This document shows, piece by piece, positions 25,303 through 33,266 of a stretch of DNA of 64,000 nucleotides. Position 1 is the stretch's first letter. Each line of letters opens with the position of its first letter. Source of the stretch: Modicisalibacter ilicicola DSM 19980 (GTDB lineage Bacteria; Pseudomonadota; Gammaproteobacteria; Pseudomonadales; Halomonadaceae); the NCBI RefSeq assembly GCF_900128925.1, contig NZ_FQUJ01000004.1, forward strand, positions 248,001 through 312,000. Reading direction: 5' to 3'. The notes below the pieces were generated by a model. The model was not told the origin of the DNA, ran no database searches, and saw nothing but the letters and a program-made list of their open reading frames with translations. The position numbers and the translations under genes were made by a program.

Positions 25303-26040
25303 TTGAGCCTGCGCGTGCTGGCTCGGCTGCTGGACTACCCGAGTGCGGAGCTTCAAGAGGCCGCACCGGAGATGATCGAGATCCTCGCCGAGGAGAAACG
25401 TCTGAGCCCGGCGCTGCGCCGGGCCCTGATGAGCTGGTGTCAACGGCTTCTCGAGGCGGATCTGCTCGATCTGCAGGCCGAATACGTGGCGCTCTTCGAT
25501 CGCGGCAAGTCCACCTCGCTGCTGCTGTTCGAGCACGTGCATGGCGAGTCCCGGGATCGCGGCCAGGCGATGGTCGACCTGCTCGCCGAGTACGAGGCCG
25601 CCGGCTTCGTGCTCGATGCCAGGGAGCTGCCGGACCACCTGCCGGTGTTCCTCGAGTTCCTCTCCACCCGGGACGAGGCGGAAGTGGGGCGCTGGCTGGG
25701 CGAGATTCGCCATATCCTCGCCCTGCTGGCCGCGCGCCTCGAGGAGCGCGACGCGGACCACGCCCTGGTGCCCACCGCCCTGCTCGGGCTGATCGGCGCC
25801 GAGGACGAGATCGAGGCACACCGCCCCAAGGTCAAGGAGGAGGAGCCGGATCACACCGCCGAGGCACTGGACGCGGTCTGGGAGGAGGAGGCGGTACGCT
25901 TCTCCGCCCAGTCCGACGAGGACTGCGCCCTGCAGTCCGCCGAGGGCCGCCGGCTGGCCGAGCGCAAGCGCGAGGTGGCGAGTCAGCCGATTCGCATCAT
26001 GCCCAACCCGGGCGCATCCTCAATCGTGGCCGATCGCTAA
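25231..26040 (+). CDS. narJ: Nitrate reductase assembly chaperone NarJ
   Basis: 269 aa from ATG 25231, which overlaps the narH stop; AAGGAGG precedes it. An internal ATG at 25285 (MSDQTLLSL) would match the usual NarJ start better. The TorD-like helical domain shows LARLLDYPSAEL, LFDRGKSTSLLLFEHVHGESRDRG and DHLPVFLEFLS, typical NarJ signatures. NarJ binds the NarG N-terminus and assists cofactor insertion before membrane attachment. The first 24 residues are a four-fold hexapeptide repeat, described separately. Acidic C-terminal tail. Confidence 0.93.
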   Translation: MSNQAVMSDEAAVRDEAAMSDQTLLSLRVLARLLDYPSAELQEAAPEMIEILAEEKRLSPALRRALMSWCQRLLEADLLDLQAEYVALFDRGKSTSLLLFEHVHGESRDRGQAMVDLLAEYEAAGFVLDARELPDHLPVFLEFLSTRDEAEVGRWLGEIRHILALLAARLEERDADHALVPTALLGLIGAEDEIEAHRPKVKEEEPDHTAEALDAVWEEEAVRFSAQSDEDCALQSAEGRRLAERKREVASQPIRIMPNPGASSIVADR

Positions 26041-26053
26041 CAGGAGAATCGCC

Positions 26054-26737
26054 ATGTTCATGGAATATCTGCAACATCTTATCTATGGCTACTATCCGTA
26101 CCTGGCGGGTACGGTGTTCCTGGTCGGCAGCCTCTTGCGCTTCGATCACGGCCAGTTCACCTGGAAGACCGGCTCCAGCCAGATGCTGTCATCGAAGAAC
26201 ATGCGTATGGCCAGCAATCTCTTCCACATCGGCATCATCGTGATCTTCTTCGGTCACCTGTTCGGCATGCTCACGCCGCACTGGGTCTATGCACCGTTCC
26301 TGAGTGCCGGCACCAAGCAGGTACTGGCCATCCTCATCGGCGGCATCGCCGGCGTGCTGGTGCTGATCGGGGGTGGCATGCTGCTGCATCGGCGTCTCAC
26401 CAACCCGCGGATCAAGGCGTCCTCCAGCCTCATGGACACCTTGATCCTGGGAATCATCGTCTTCCAGGCAGCGCTCGGCATCATCACCGTGTTCTTCTCC
26501 CTGGGACACCTGGACGGCGAGATGATGCTGACCCTGGCGGCCTGGGCGCAGTCCATCGTGTTCTTCAGCGGTGGCGCGGCGGACTACATGGCGGAGGTGT
26601 CCTGGATCTACAAGCTGCACGTGTTCCTCGGCCTGACCATCATCCTGCTGTTCCCGTTCAGCCGTCTGGTGCACGTCTGGAGCATTCCCCTCGGTTACTT
26701 GGGACGGAATTACCAGATTGTCAGACGTAGAGGCTAA
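26054..26737 (+). CDS. narI: Respiratory nitrate reductase gamma subunit NarI
   Basis: 227 aa and five membrane helices. Haem b ligands are in SNLFHIGIIVIFFGHLFGM and in YKLHVFLGLTIILLFPFSRLVHVWS, the four-histidine pattern of NarI. It oxidises quinol at the periplasmic side and passes electrons to NarH, generating proton motive force. AGGAGAA precedes the start. Its TAA stop is formed within the first bases of a palindromic repeat that separates it from the ppiC-like gene. Confidence 0.96.
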   Translation: MFMEYLQHLIYGYYPYLAGTVFLVGSLLRFDHGQFTWKTGSSQMLSSKNMRMASNLFHIGIIVIFFGHLFGMLTPHWVYAPFLSAGTKQVLAILIGGIAGVLVLIGGGMLLHRRLTNPRIKASSSLMDTLILGIIVFQAALGIITVFFSLGHLDGEMMLTLAAWAQSIVFFSGGAADYMAEVSWIYKLHVFLGLTIILLFPFSRLVHVWSIPLGYLGRNYQIVRRRG

Positions 26738-26857
26738 AACTGGCCTTGCTTGACCAGGCGTTGTTGGAGATCGGCATCAAACTGCTCATTTACTTCGGTA
26801 AACTCCGCATTTTCGCCGCTCTCCGCCTAGCCTGGCCATCGCACGCTCAGTTTTGAG
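26734..26857. repeat. Palindromic dispersed repeat, family B, copy 1
   Basis: About 124 bp with inverted ends (CTAAAACTG ... CAGTTTTGAG) and a central hairpin TTTAC-ttcg-GTAAA. It shares CTCATTTAC, GTAAACTCCGC and TTTCGCC with the copy at 55503-55643 in the same order, and both copies fold on themselves. It fills the narI-ppiC gap and supplies the stop codon of narI. It resembles REP/MITE-type elements rather than a gene. Confidence 0.75.
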
Positions 26858-26873
26858 GTTGAGGAGATAAGCT

Positions 26874-27695
26874 ATGCAACTGATCGAAGTCGAGAACCTG
26901 CCCGGGGGGAGCGCCGCTCCCCCGATTCGGGTCGGTGACGTGGCGATTGCCGAAGAGGCGATCGCCCAGGAGATGCAGTACCACCCCTCGGAGACCGTGG
27001 GTGAAGCCCAGCTCAAGGCAGCCCGGGCCCTGGTGGTACGCGAGCTGCTGAGCCAGCGGGCGGTGGAACTCGGTCTGCCCCCCGTGGTGGATGCCCAGGG
27101 TGTCGAGAACGACGCCGCGATGACCGAACTGCTGGACCGGGAGCTCGAGGTGCCGGAGCCGGACGAGACCGCCTGCAAGCGCTTCTTCGAAGCCCACCCG
27201 GAGCGCTTCTATGACCCGGTGCAGCTCAAGGTGCGGCACATCCTGCTGGCCGCGGCGCCAGATGATGCCCAGACCCGGGATGCCCAGTATCACGAGGGTG
27301 TCGAGCTGCTCGAGGAACTGACGGTGGTACCCGAACGCTTCACCGAGTTCGCGCTGCGTCATTCCGCCTGCCCCTCAAAAGACGAAGGTGGGGAGCTGGG
27401 ATGGCTGACCGCCGGGCAGACCGTGCCCGAACTCGACCGTGCCCTGCAACACCTGCCCGAAGGGCTGCACGATCGCCCCCTGGCATCGCGTTACGGTTGG
27501 CACCTGGTCAGCATCGACAAGCGAGTCGAGGCCCAGCCGCTGCCCTTCGAGGCGGTCGCCGACAAGGTACACCATACGCTGCACGAGCAGGCCACCCGAC
27601 GCGCCCTGCGCCACTACCTGCTGGCGCTGGAGGAGACCTACGGTGTCGAGGGGCTGGCCCTGGACGAGGATGCGGATGGCGCCTTGATGCAATAG
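26874..27695 (+). CDS. Peptidyl-prolyl cis-trans isomerase, PpiC/NifM-like
   Basis: 273 aa. The N-terminal helical part (residues 1-110) is followed by a parvulin domain: QLKVRHILLAAAPDD, FTEFALRHSACPSKDEGGELGWLTAGQTVPELDRAL and RYGWHLVSIDKR. No signal peptide, so cytoplasmic. Such isomerases follow narGHJI in Pseudomonas nitrate reductase operons and presumably aid folding of the enzyme. GAGGAG stands before the ATG. It is separated from narI by the palindromic repeat but likely cotranscribed. Confidence 0.88.
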   Translation: MQLIEVENLPGGSAAPPIRVGDVAIAEEAIAQEMQYHPSETVGEAQLKAARALVVRELLSQRAVELGLPPVVDAQGVENDAAMTELLDRELEVPEPDETACKRFFEAHPERFYDPVQLKVRHILLAAAPDDAQTRDAQYHEGVELLEELTVVPERFTEFALRHSACPSKDEGGELGWLTAGQTVPELDRALQHLPEGLHDRPLASRYGWHLVSIDKRVEAQPLPFEAVADKVHHTLHEQATRRALRHYLLALEETYGVEGLALDEDADGALMQ

Positions 27696-27774
27696 CGTGG
27701 CCCTTCCGGGGCCACTGGTGGAGGCAAGGGCCCGCCCTACCGGGCGGCCGGCGGATGGAAAAGGTATAACGATC

Positions 27775-28509
27775 ATGAGTTCCGGGACTTCGCACACGTC
27801 ACAGGATGAGGTATCGACCAAGCCACAACATCTGCGCGAGCTGGTGATCAAGGTCCCCTGGCTCAGGCATCTCGAAGCCAAGCAGCTGGATGACCTGATG
27901 GCCTCGTCCTGCGTCCGGGTCGTCGAGCATCATGAATGGCTGTTCCACCAGGGCGAGGCCGCACGTTGGCTGTATGTCGTGCTCGGTGGCGGTGTGCGCC
28001 TGGTGCGGACCGCCGAGGATGGTCGTCTGGCGACCATCCGCTGCGCCGAGCGCGGCGATACCGTGGGCGAGTTGAGCATGCTCTCGGACAAGCCGCGTTA
28101 CCTCTATTCCGCCGAAGCGCTGGCCCGCACCCATGTGCTGGTGCTGGATCTGGCCCTGTGCTGGCAATACGTCGACGCCAGTCCCGACTGCCGTGCGAAG
28201 TTCATGCTGCAACTCTCCGAGGAACTGACCGATCGTCTGGAGGACATGGTACTGTTGACCCAGGGCGATGCCATGTCGCGATTGATCGGCTTCATCCTGC
28301 GCCAGTTGCCGGTGCCGCCCCGGCTCCCCGGCGTGGTCCACCTGGATACGCCCAAGTACCTGCTGGCAGCCCAGCTGGCGATGACTCCCGAGACCCTGTC
28401 GCGATTGCTGACCCGCCTGCGCGAGACCGGGGCCATCAGCGTCGAGCGCGCGCGACTGATCGTGCACGATGACCAGCAGCTGCGTGAGCTGATGGCGAAA
28501 AGGCATTAG
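27775..28509 (+). CDS. Crp/Fnr family regulator, Dnr-like
   Basis: 244 aa from ATG 27775; the longer in-frame form adds a low-complexity Arg/Gly/Pro extension. The cyclic-nucleotide-like beta-roll (WLFHQGEAARWLYVVLGGGVRLVR, GELSMLS) is followed by a winged HTH with LAAQLAMTPETLSRLLTRLRETG, as in DNR/NnrR proteins. The N-terminal FNR cysteine cluster is absent. Dnr senses nitric oxide through haem and drives denitrification genes, though no nir/nor/nos genes lie in this window. Located 79 bp after the ppiC-like gene, probably in the nar operon. Confidence 0.8.
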   Translation: MSSGTSHTSQDEVSTKPQHLRELVIKVPWLRHLEAKQLDDLMASSCVRVVEHHEWLFHQGEAARWLYVVLGGGVRLVRTAEDGRLATIRCAERGDTVGELSMLSDKPRYLYSAEALARTHVLVLDLALCWQYVDASPDCRAKFMLQLSEELTDRLEDMVLLTQGDAMSRLIGFILRQLPVPPRLPGVVHLDTPKYLLAAQLAMTPETLSRLLTRLRETGAISVERARLIVHDDQQLRELMAKRH

Positions 28510-28555
28510 GGGCTCGCCGGTGGCGTCACCACATTAAACTTTCAATGATAAAAAT

Positions 28556-29599
28556 ATGATAGCTATTCATGCTCGTTCGGGAAGCTTTAGCGATAAATGG
28601 ATCGAATATTGTGAAAGACACCGTATCGCTTACAAGGTAGTCAATTGCTATGCATCCAATATCATCGAAGAGATGCATCCTTGCAGCGGGTTGATGTGGC
28701 ACTGGAAAGAGGACGATACCAAGGCGCTGCTGTTTGCCAGGCAGTTGACCGTCGCGCTCGAGGCAATGGGCAAGCAAGTCTTTCCCGGCAGCGCCACCAT
28801 CTGGCACTACGACGACAAGATAGCGCAGAAGTATCTGCTCGAAGCGCTGGATGCGCCGCTCATTCCCACCCACCTCTTCTATGATGAACGCCAGGCGATC
28901 GCATGGACGAATACCACCGAGTTTCCCAAGGTGTTCAAACTCAGAGGCGGAATACTCTCTGAAAATGTGCGCATCGCGAGGGACAAGAAGGCAGCCATTC
29001 GTTTCATTCGCAAGGCCTTCGGTTCCGGCTACAGGGCCAAGAGCCGTGTTCACTATCTCAACACGCGGATGCGGCGTTTCTGGCGGGAAAAGAGCTTGAA
29101 ATCCTTCGTCGGTATCGGCCGGGGCGTCTACCGCGTCCTCTTCCCCACAGCCAAGGTGGCGAGCAATAGGTCTATCGAAAGGAACTACGTCTATTTTCAG
29201 GATTTCGTTCCCGACAACGATCACGATATTCGCGTCGTCGTCATCGGCGCCCGGGCGTTTGCCATCAAGAGGCTGGTGCAGGAAGGCGATTTCCGGGCCT
29301 CGGGTAGCGGGCACATCGTCTACGATCCCCGGCAGATTCCCGAAGAGTGCCTGAAGGTCGCCTTTGACGTCACCGAGCAGCTCGGCTCCCAATGCGCCGC
29401 CTACGACTTTGTCTTCGGCGAGAGCGGCCCGATGATCGTGGAGGTGAGTCACAGTTTCTGGCCAGCGGTGCACCGTCCCTGTCCCGGCTACTGGACGAAG
29501 GAGCTTGCCTGGGTGGACGGAACGTTCTCCTTCGAAGACTTCATGATCGAGGATTTCGTCGGGGAGTGTACCCACGCGCGAGAAGAGAGGAGTGCATGA
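28556..29599 (+). CDS. ATP-grasp (RimK-like) protein of unknown function
   Basis: 347 aa. The N-terminal region resembles a pre-ATP-grasp fold. The ATP-grasp part then shows DDKIAQKYLLEALDAPLIPTHLF, FPKVFKLRGG (nucleotide-binding lysine), NYVYFQDFVPDNDHDIRVVVIG and YDFVFGESGPMIVEVSHSF, where most relatives have E.N. Such enzymes join a carboxylate to an amine or thiol with ATP; the substrate is unknown. The start lies in AT-rich DNA with no clear ribosome site. Base composition in the first 200 bp is more AT-rich than its neighbours, which hints at transfer. Its 3' end overlaps the convergent LysR gene by 59 bp. Confidence 0.65.
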   Translation: MIAIHARSGSFSDKWIEYCERHRIAYKVVNCYASNIIEEMHPCSGLMWHWKEDDTKALLFARQLTVALEAMGKQVFPGSATIWHYDDKIAQKYLLEALDAPLIPTHLFYDERQAIAWTNTTEFPKVFKLRGGILSENVRIARDKKAAIRFIRKAFGSGYRAKSRVHYLNTRMRRFWREKSLKSFVGIGRGVYRVLFPTAKVASNRSIERNYVYFQDFVPDNDHDIRVVVIGARAFAIKRLVQEGDFRASGSGHIVYDPRQIPEECLKVAFDVTEQLGSQCAAYDFVFGESGPMIVEVSHSFWPAVHRPCPGYWTKELAWVDGTFSFEDFMIEDFVGECTHAREERSA

Positions 29600-30497
29600 C
29601 GCCTTGACGCCAACTTGCACTGCCTCGCTCGATGCTCTCCACGATGAAGGCTCCTATCGCCTGAGCCGCCGGCGACAGGCTGCGGCGCGCGGATTTTAGC
29701 AGACCGATCTCGCGCTCGACGTTGGGATCGGCGAAGGGAATGAAGCGAAGCCGTGGATGTTCTTCCGGGAAGGCCAACTGTGGCAATGTAGTGATGCCCA
29801 CGCCGGCTTCGAGCATCGCCGTCAGCGAAATCATGTTGGCGACGAAATAGGCGTTCTGCTCGATCAGCGGTGCCGCCTTGGTGCCTTCCAGCAGGCGTGA
29901 TGTCCCGTTGCCGATCAACGCATGGCCTTGCAGTTCCTGCCAATCGAGCGCCTCACGCGAGGCGAGAGGGTGATCGTCGCGACATACCACCCCGACCCTG
30001 TCGCGCATCAATGGTTTGAAATCTAGCTCATCATCTCCCTGCCATACGCTGCCCACTCCTAGGTCCGCTTCACCGCTCGTCACCTGACGGCGCACGAATT
30101 CTGCGTTGCCGTCTTGCAGGCTGACCTTGAGCTCGGGATAAAGAGCAATGAATCCCCCCAGTATGTCGGGCATGAGCCGGCTGGCGACCGAGGGCACGGT
30201 AGCGATATCGAGACGCCCGGCCTGCTTGTCGACCTGCGCCTTGAGCTCACGACTCAGCCGGTCGTGCTGGGCGATGAATTCCCGAAACCGTGGCAGGCAG
30301 TAGCTGCCGAAGGGTGTCAGCTCTACCTTGCCGCTTTTCTCGAACAATGGTTCTCCCAAGCGCTGTTCGAGCTCCTTGATCGCCATGGACAGCGCCGGTT
30401 GGCTACGGTGCAGCTGCCGTGCCGCCGCGTTGAAGCCGCCTTCATCGACGATAGCCAGCACGTAGCGCAATGGCTGAATTTTCAATTCCGGTGGCAC
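29541..30497 (-). CDS. LysR family transcriptional regulator
   Basis: 318 aa. The N-terminal winged HTH reads LKIQPLRYVLAIVDEGGFNAAARQLHRSQPALSMAIKELE, followed by a linker helix and an effector-binding domain (residues about 95-300) with the usual LDIATVPSVASRLMPDIL opening. It is divergent from the aldehyde dehydrogenase gene, the standard layout for a LysR activator of a catabolic operon. A palindrome in the shared gap is a plausible operator. The inducer is unknown; the adjacent BCCT carrier suggests a quaternary amine or its breakdown product. Confidence 0.88.
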   Translation of the reverse strand: MPPELKIQPLRYVLAIVDEGGFNAAARQLHRSQPALSMAIKELEQRLGEPLFEKSGKVELTPFGSYCLPRFREFIAQHDRLSRELKAQVDKQAGRLDIATVPSVASRLMPDILGGFIALYPELKVSLQDGNAEFVRRQVTSGEADLGVGSVWQGDDELDFKPLMRDRVGVVCRDDHPLASREALDWQELQGHALIGNGTSRLLEGTKAAPLIEQNAYFVANMISLTAMLEAGVGITTLPQLAFPEEHPRLRFIPFADPNVEREIGLLKSARRSLSPAAQAIGAFIVESIERGSASWRQGVMHSSLLARGYTPRRNPRS

Positions 30498-30552
30498 CGT
30501 GCCTTTTCCTCTTCACGCTTCAAGCAGTAAGTTAAGTTTATCGTTCAATTTT

Positions 30553-30566
30553 TATAATTGATTATA
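30553..30566. promoter_or_regulatory. Palindrome in the LysR-ALDH divergent promoter
   Basis: TATAAT-TG-ATTATA is a perfect inverted repeat in an AT-rich gap of 119 bp. It presents a TATAAT hexamer on both strands, so it could be overlapping -10 boxes, a LysR operator, or both. No good -35 hexamers are seen. Confidence 0.55.
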
Positions 30567-30616
30567 TTTATAGACCAATCTTCGCTAGCCTGACAGCAAT
30601 CTTGCAGGAGGTTTTC

Positions 30617-32065
30617 ATGTCCCTGGTGCACTCTCTCTACATCGACGGCGACTGGCTGGCCGGTACGGACACCCTGACCAACCTCAACCCATCGGATACC
30701 AGCGATACGATCGGCGAATTCGCCCAGGCCGGCACCGATCAGGTCCAGCAGGCCATCGTCGCGGCGCGCCGGGGCGCGGCACAGTGGGCGAAAAGCGGCC
30801 TGGAAGCCCGTTATGCGGTGCTGATGGCGATCGGTGACGAACTGATCGCGTGCAAGGACGAACTGGGTCGCCTGCTCTCCCGGGAAGAGGGCAAGACCCT
30901 GGCGGAGGGTGTCGGGGAGGTCCATCGCTCGGGTCAGTTCTTCCACTATTATGCCGCCGAGGTACTGCGCCAGATCGATGATCGGGTCGACTCGGTGCGC
31001 CCCGGGGTCGAGGTGGAGACCCGCCGCGAACCCGTGGGCGTGGTGGGCATCATCAGCCCCTGGAACTTTCCCCTGGCCACCGCGGTGTGGAAGATCGCCC
31101 CGGCGCTGGCCTTCGGCAACGCGGTGATCTTCAAGCCGGCCAATCTGGTGCCGGCCAGTGCCTGGGCGCTCACCGAGATCATCAGCCGCCAGAATCTACC
31201 GGCCGGCGCCTTCAACCTGCTGATGGGCTCGGGAAGCCGTGTCGGCGATGCGCTTGTCTCGAGCCCCGACATCGATGCGGTGAGCTTCACCGGCTCTCTG
31301 GACGTGGGACGCCGGGTGGCCGCCGCCACCGCCGGCAACCTGGTGAAATGCCAGCTCGAGATGGGTTCCAAGAACGCCCTGATCGTCGCCGCGGATGCGG
31401 ATCTCGACCTGGCGGTCGAGGCCGCCTTCGCAGGCGCCTATTCCGGTACCGGCCAGAAGTGCACGGCCTCGTCGCGATTGATCGTGGTCGAGGCCGTGCA
31501 CGATGCCTTCGTCGAGAAGCTGATCGACAAGCTCAAGACCGTCAAGGTCGCTCATGCCCTGGAAGAGGGAGCGCAGATCGGCCCGGTGGTGGATGCCCGC
31601 CAGTTGGAATCCAATCTGGCCTGGGTCGAGCGTGCCAAGGCCGACGGTGCCACCCTGGCCTTCGGTGGCGAGCGTCTGACACGCGACACCGAGGGCTATT
31701 ACATGGCACCGACGCTGTTCACCGGGACCCGCAACGAGATGGCGATCAATCGCGAGGAGGTGTTCGGTCCCATCGCCTGCGTGATCAAGGTACGCGACTA
31801 CGAGGAGGCCATCACGACCCTCAACGACACGCACTTCGGTCTGACTGCCGGCATCATCACCGATTCGCTGAGGATCGCCAGCGATTTCAAGGCGCGGGCC
31901 GAGACCGGTTGTGCGATGGTCAACCTGGCCACCGCGGGCACGGATTATCACGTGCCCTTCGGCGGGCGCAAGGACTCGAGCTTCGGCCCTCGCGAGCAGG
32001 GTCGCTACGCCCGAGAATTCTACACCCAGGTCAAGACCTGCTATGTGAAAGGAATCACCGACTAA
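30617..32065 (+). CDS. NAD(P)-dependent aldehyde dehydrogenase
   Basis: 482 aa from MSLVHSLYIDGDW, with AGGAGG before the ATG. ALDH motifs are present: GIISPWNFPL, FKPANLVPASAW, FTGS, catalytic Glu248 (QLEMGSKNA) and nucleophile Cys282 (GQKCTASSRL). The subgroup resembles alpha-ketoglutaric semialdehyde or related dehydrogenases, but substrate cannot be fixed. First gene of the operon driven from the LysR gap. The TAA stop is formed by the opening bases of repeat A, which fills the gap to the dipeptidase gene. Confidence 0.85.
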   Translation: MSLVHSLYIDGDWLAGTDTLTNLNPSDTSDTIGEFAQAGTDQVQQAIVAARRGAAQWAKSGLEARYAVLMAIGDELIACKDELGRLLSREEGKTLAEGVGEVHRSGQFFHYYAAEVLRQIDDRVDSVRPGVEVETRREPVGVVGIISPWNFPLATAVWKIAPALAFGNAVIFKPANLVPASAWALTEIISRQNLPAGAFNLLMGSGSRVGDALVSSPDIDAVSFTGSLDVGRRVAAATAGNLVKCQLEMGSKNALIVAADADLDLAVEAAFAGAYSGTGQKCTASSRLIVVEAVHDAFVEKLIDKLKTVKVAHALEEGAQIGPVVDARQLESNLAWVERAKADGATLAFGGERLTRDTEGYYMAPTLFTGTRNEMAINREEVFGPIACVIKVRDYEEAITTLNDTHFGLTAGIITDSLRIASDFKARAETGCAMVNLATAGTDYHVPFGGRKDSSFGPREQGRYAREFYTQVKTCYVKGITD

Positions 32066-32189
32066 ATGTCTGCACGAACGAATCGCTGCGTTGCGCGGTG
32101 CTCAAAGACTCGCCTAACCCCATGTTATGTCTCGTCTTCTGCGCTCCGTGCGCCTTGCGTTTCATTTCGTTCGACGATTTATTCAGCGA
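32064..32189. repeat. Dispersed palindromic repeat, family A, copy 1
   Basis: 126 bp, aligned without gaps to 45616-45741 with 13 differences by hand count (about 90% identity), all transitions. It folds imperfectly on itself: TAAAT and GAACGAA on the left mirror TTCGTTC and ATTTA on the right. It sits between aldehyde dehydrogenase and dipeptidase genes and begins at the ALDH stop codon. Confidence 0.85.
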
Positions 32190-32214
32190 TCCTCCCGTCA
32201 TGAGGAGCATGAAG

Positions 32215-33207
32215 ATGTCCCGGGAAATGCTCGTCGTCGATGGCCTGCAGTACTCCAACTGGTCTCGCGAGATCTTCGAGCAGATGCACGAGGGTGGTGT
32301 CGATGCGGTGCACGCCACCCTGGTCTATCACGAGAACGCCCGCGAGACGCTGTCGCGGCTGGGCGAGTGGAACCGGCGTTTCGAGGCCCACGACGATCTG
32401 ATCATGCCGGTGCACGAGGCGGCGGATATCGAGCGCGCCCGCCAGGCCGGCAAGGTGGGCATCTTCCTGGGCGCCCAGAACTGCTCGCCCATCGAGGACG
32501 ATATCGACATGGTCGCCCTGCTGCGTCGCCTGGGCCTGCTGATCATGCAGTTGACCTACAATAACCAGAGCCTGCTGGCCTGCGGGTGCTACGAGGCGGA
32601 AGACAGCGGCATCACCCGCTTCGGCCGCCAGGTGATCAAGGAGATGAACCGGGTGGGCATGGTCATCGACATGTCCCACAGCGCCGAACGCTCGACCCTG
32701 GACGCCATCGAGCTCTCCGAGCGCCCGGTGATCGTCTCCCATGCCAACCCCCACGCCTGGCACCCGGCCAGACGCAACAAGTCGGACAGGGTGCTGGAAG
32801 CCATCGCCGAATCCGGTGGCCTGCTGGGGTTCTCGGCCTATCCGTTCCATCTCAGGGACGGCCCGGACTGCACCCTGGCGGCTTACTGTGACATGATTGC
32901 GGCCACGGCTGACCTGATGGGTATCGAGCATATCGGCATCGGTACCGACCTTTGCCAGGCGCAGCCGACCTCGGTGCTGGAGTGGATGCGCAACGGTCGT
33001 TGGTCGAAGGAGATGGATTACGGCGAGGGAAGCCAGACCAATGCCGGCTGGCCGCGCCCGCTGTCCTGGTTCCGAGACAATCGCGACTTTCCCAACCTCA
33101 TCGCCGGACTCCGCCAGCGCGGATTCGACGAGGAAGAAATAGGGCGCATCATGGGACGCAATTGGGTGGAACTGCTCGAGCGTGCCGCGCCGCCGAGCGT
33201 TTCCTGA
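32215..33207 (+). CDS. Membrane dipeptidase family (peptidase M19) hydrolase
   Basis: 330 aa. AGGAG lies 8 nt before ATG 32215; in-frame ATGs at 32200 and 32209 are less well placed. M19 signatures are GIFLGAQNCSPIEDD, LTYNNQSLLACGCYE, VIDMSHSAERSTLDAI, VIVSHANPHAWHPARRN and HIGIGTD, with His and Glu/Asp zinc ligands. The first HxD-type zinc motif of renal dipeptidase is replaced by VVDGLQYS. A similar M19 protein (PA5396) belongs to the choline/GbdR regulon of Pseudomonas aeruginosa, so an N-methyl-amine pathway role is plausible. No signal peptide. Confidence 0.8.
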   Translation: MSREMLVVDGLQYSNWSREIFEQMHEGGVDAVHATLVYHENARETLSRLGEWNRRFEAHDDLIMPVHEAADIERARQAGKVGIFLGAQNCSPIEDDIDMVALLRRLGLLIMQLTYNNQSLLACGCYEAEDSGITRFGRQVIKEMNRVGMVIDMSHSAERSTLDAIELSERPVIVSHANPHAWHPARRNKSDRVLEAIAESGGLLGFSAYPFHLRDGPDCTLAAYCDMIAATADLMGIEHIGIGTDLCQAQPTSVLEWMRNGRWSKEMDYGEGSQTNAGWPRPLSWFRDNRDFPNLIAGLRQRGFDEEEIGRIMGRNWVELLERAAPPSVS

Positions 33208-33266
33208 CTTCGATGGCGTCTTGCCCAAGCCCAGTACCAAAAGTCGACAACAAAGGGCCTTTTATC

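Noticed and set aside
32055-32318. Minus-strand small protein over repeat family A
   Set aside because: Its middle is just a translation of the palindromic repeat, which also occurs in a non-coding gap at 45616-45741.
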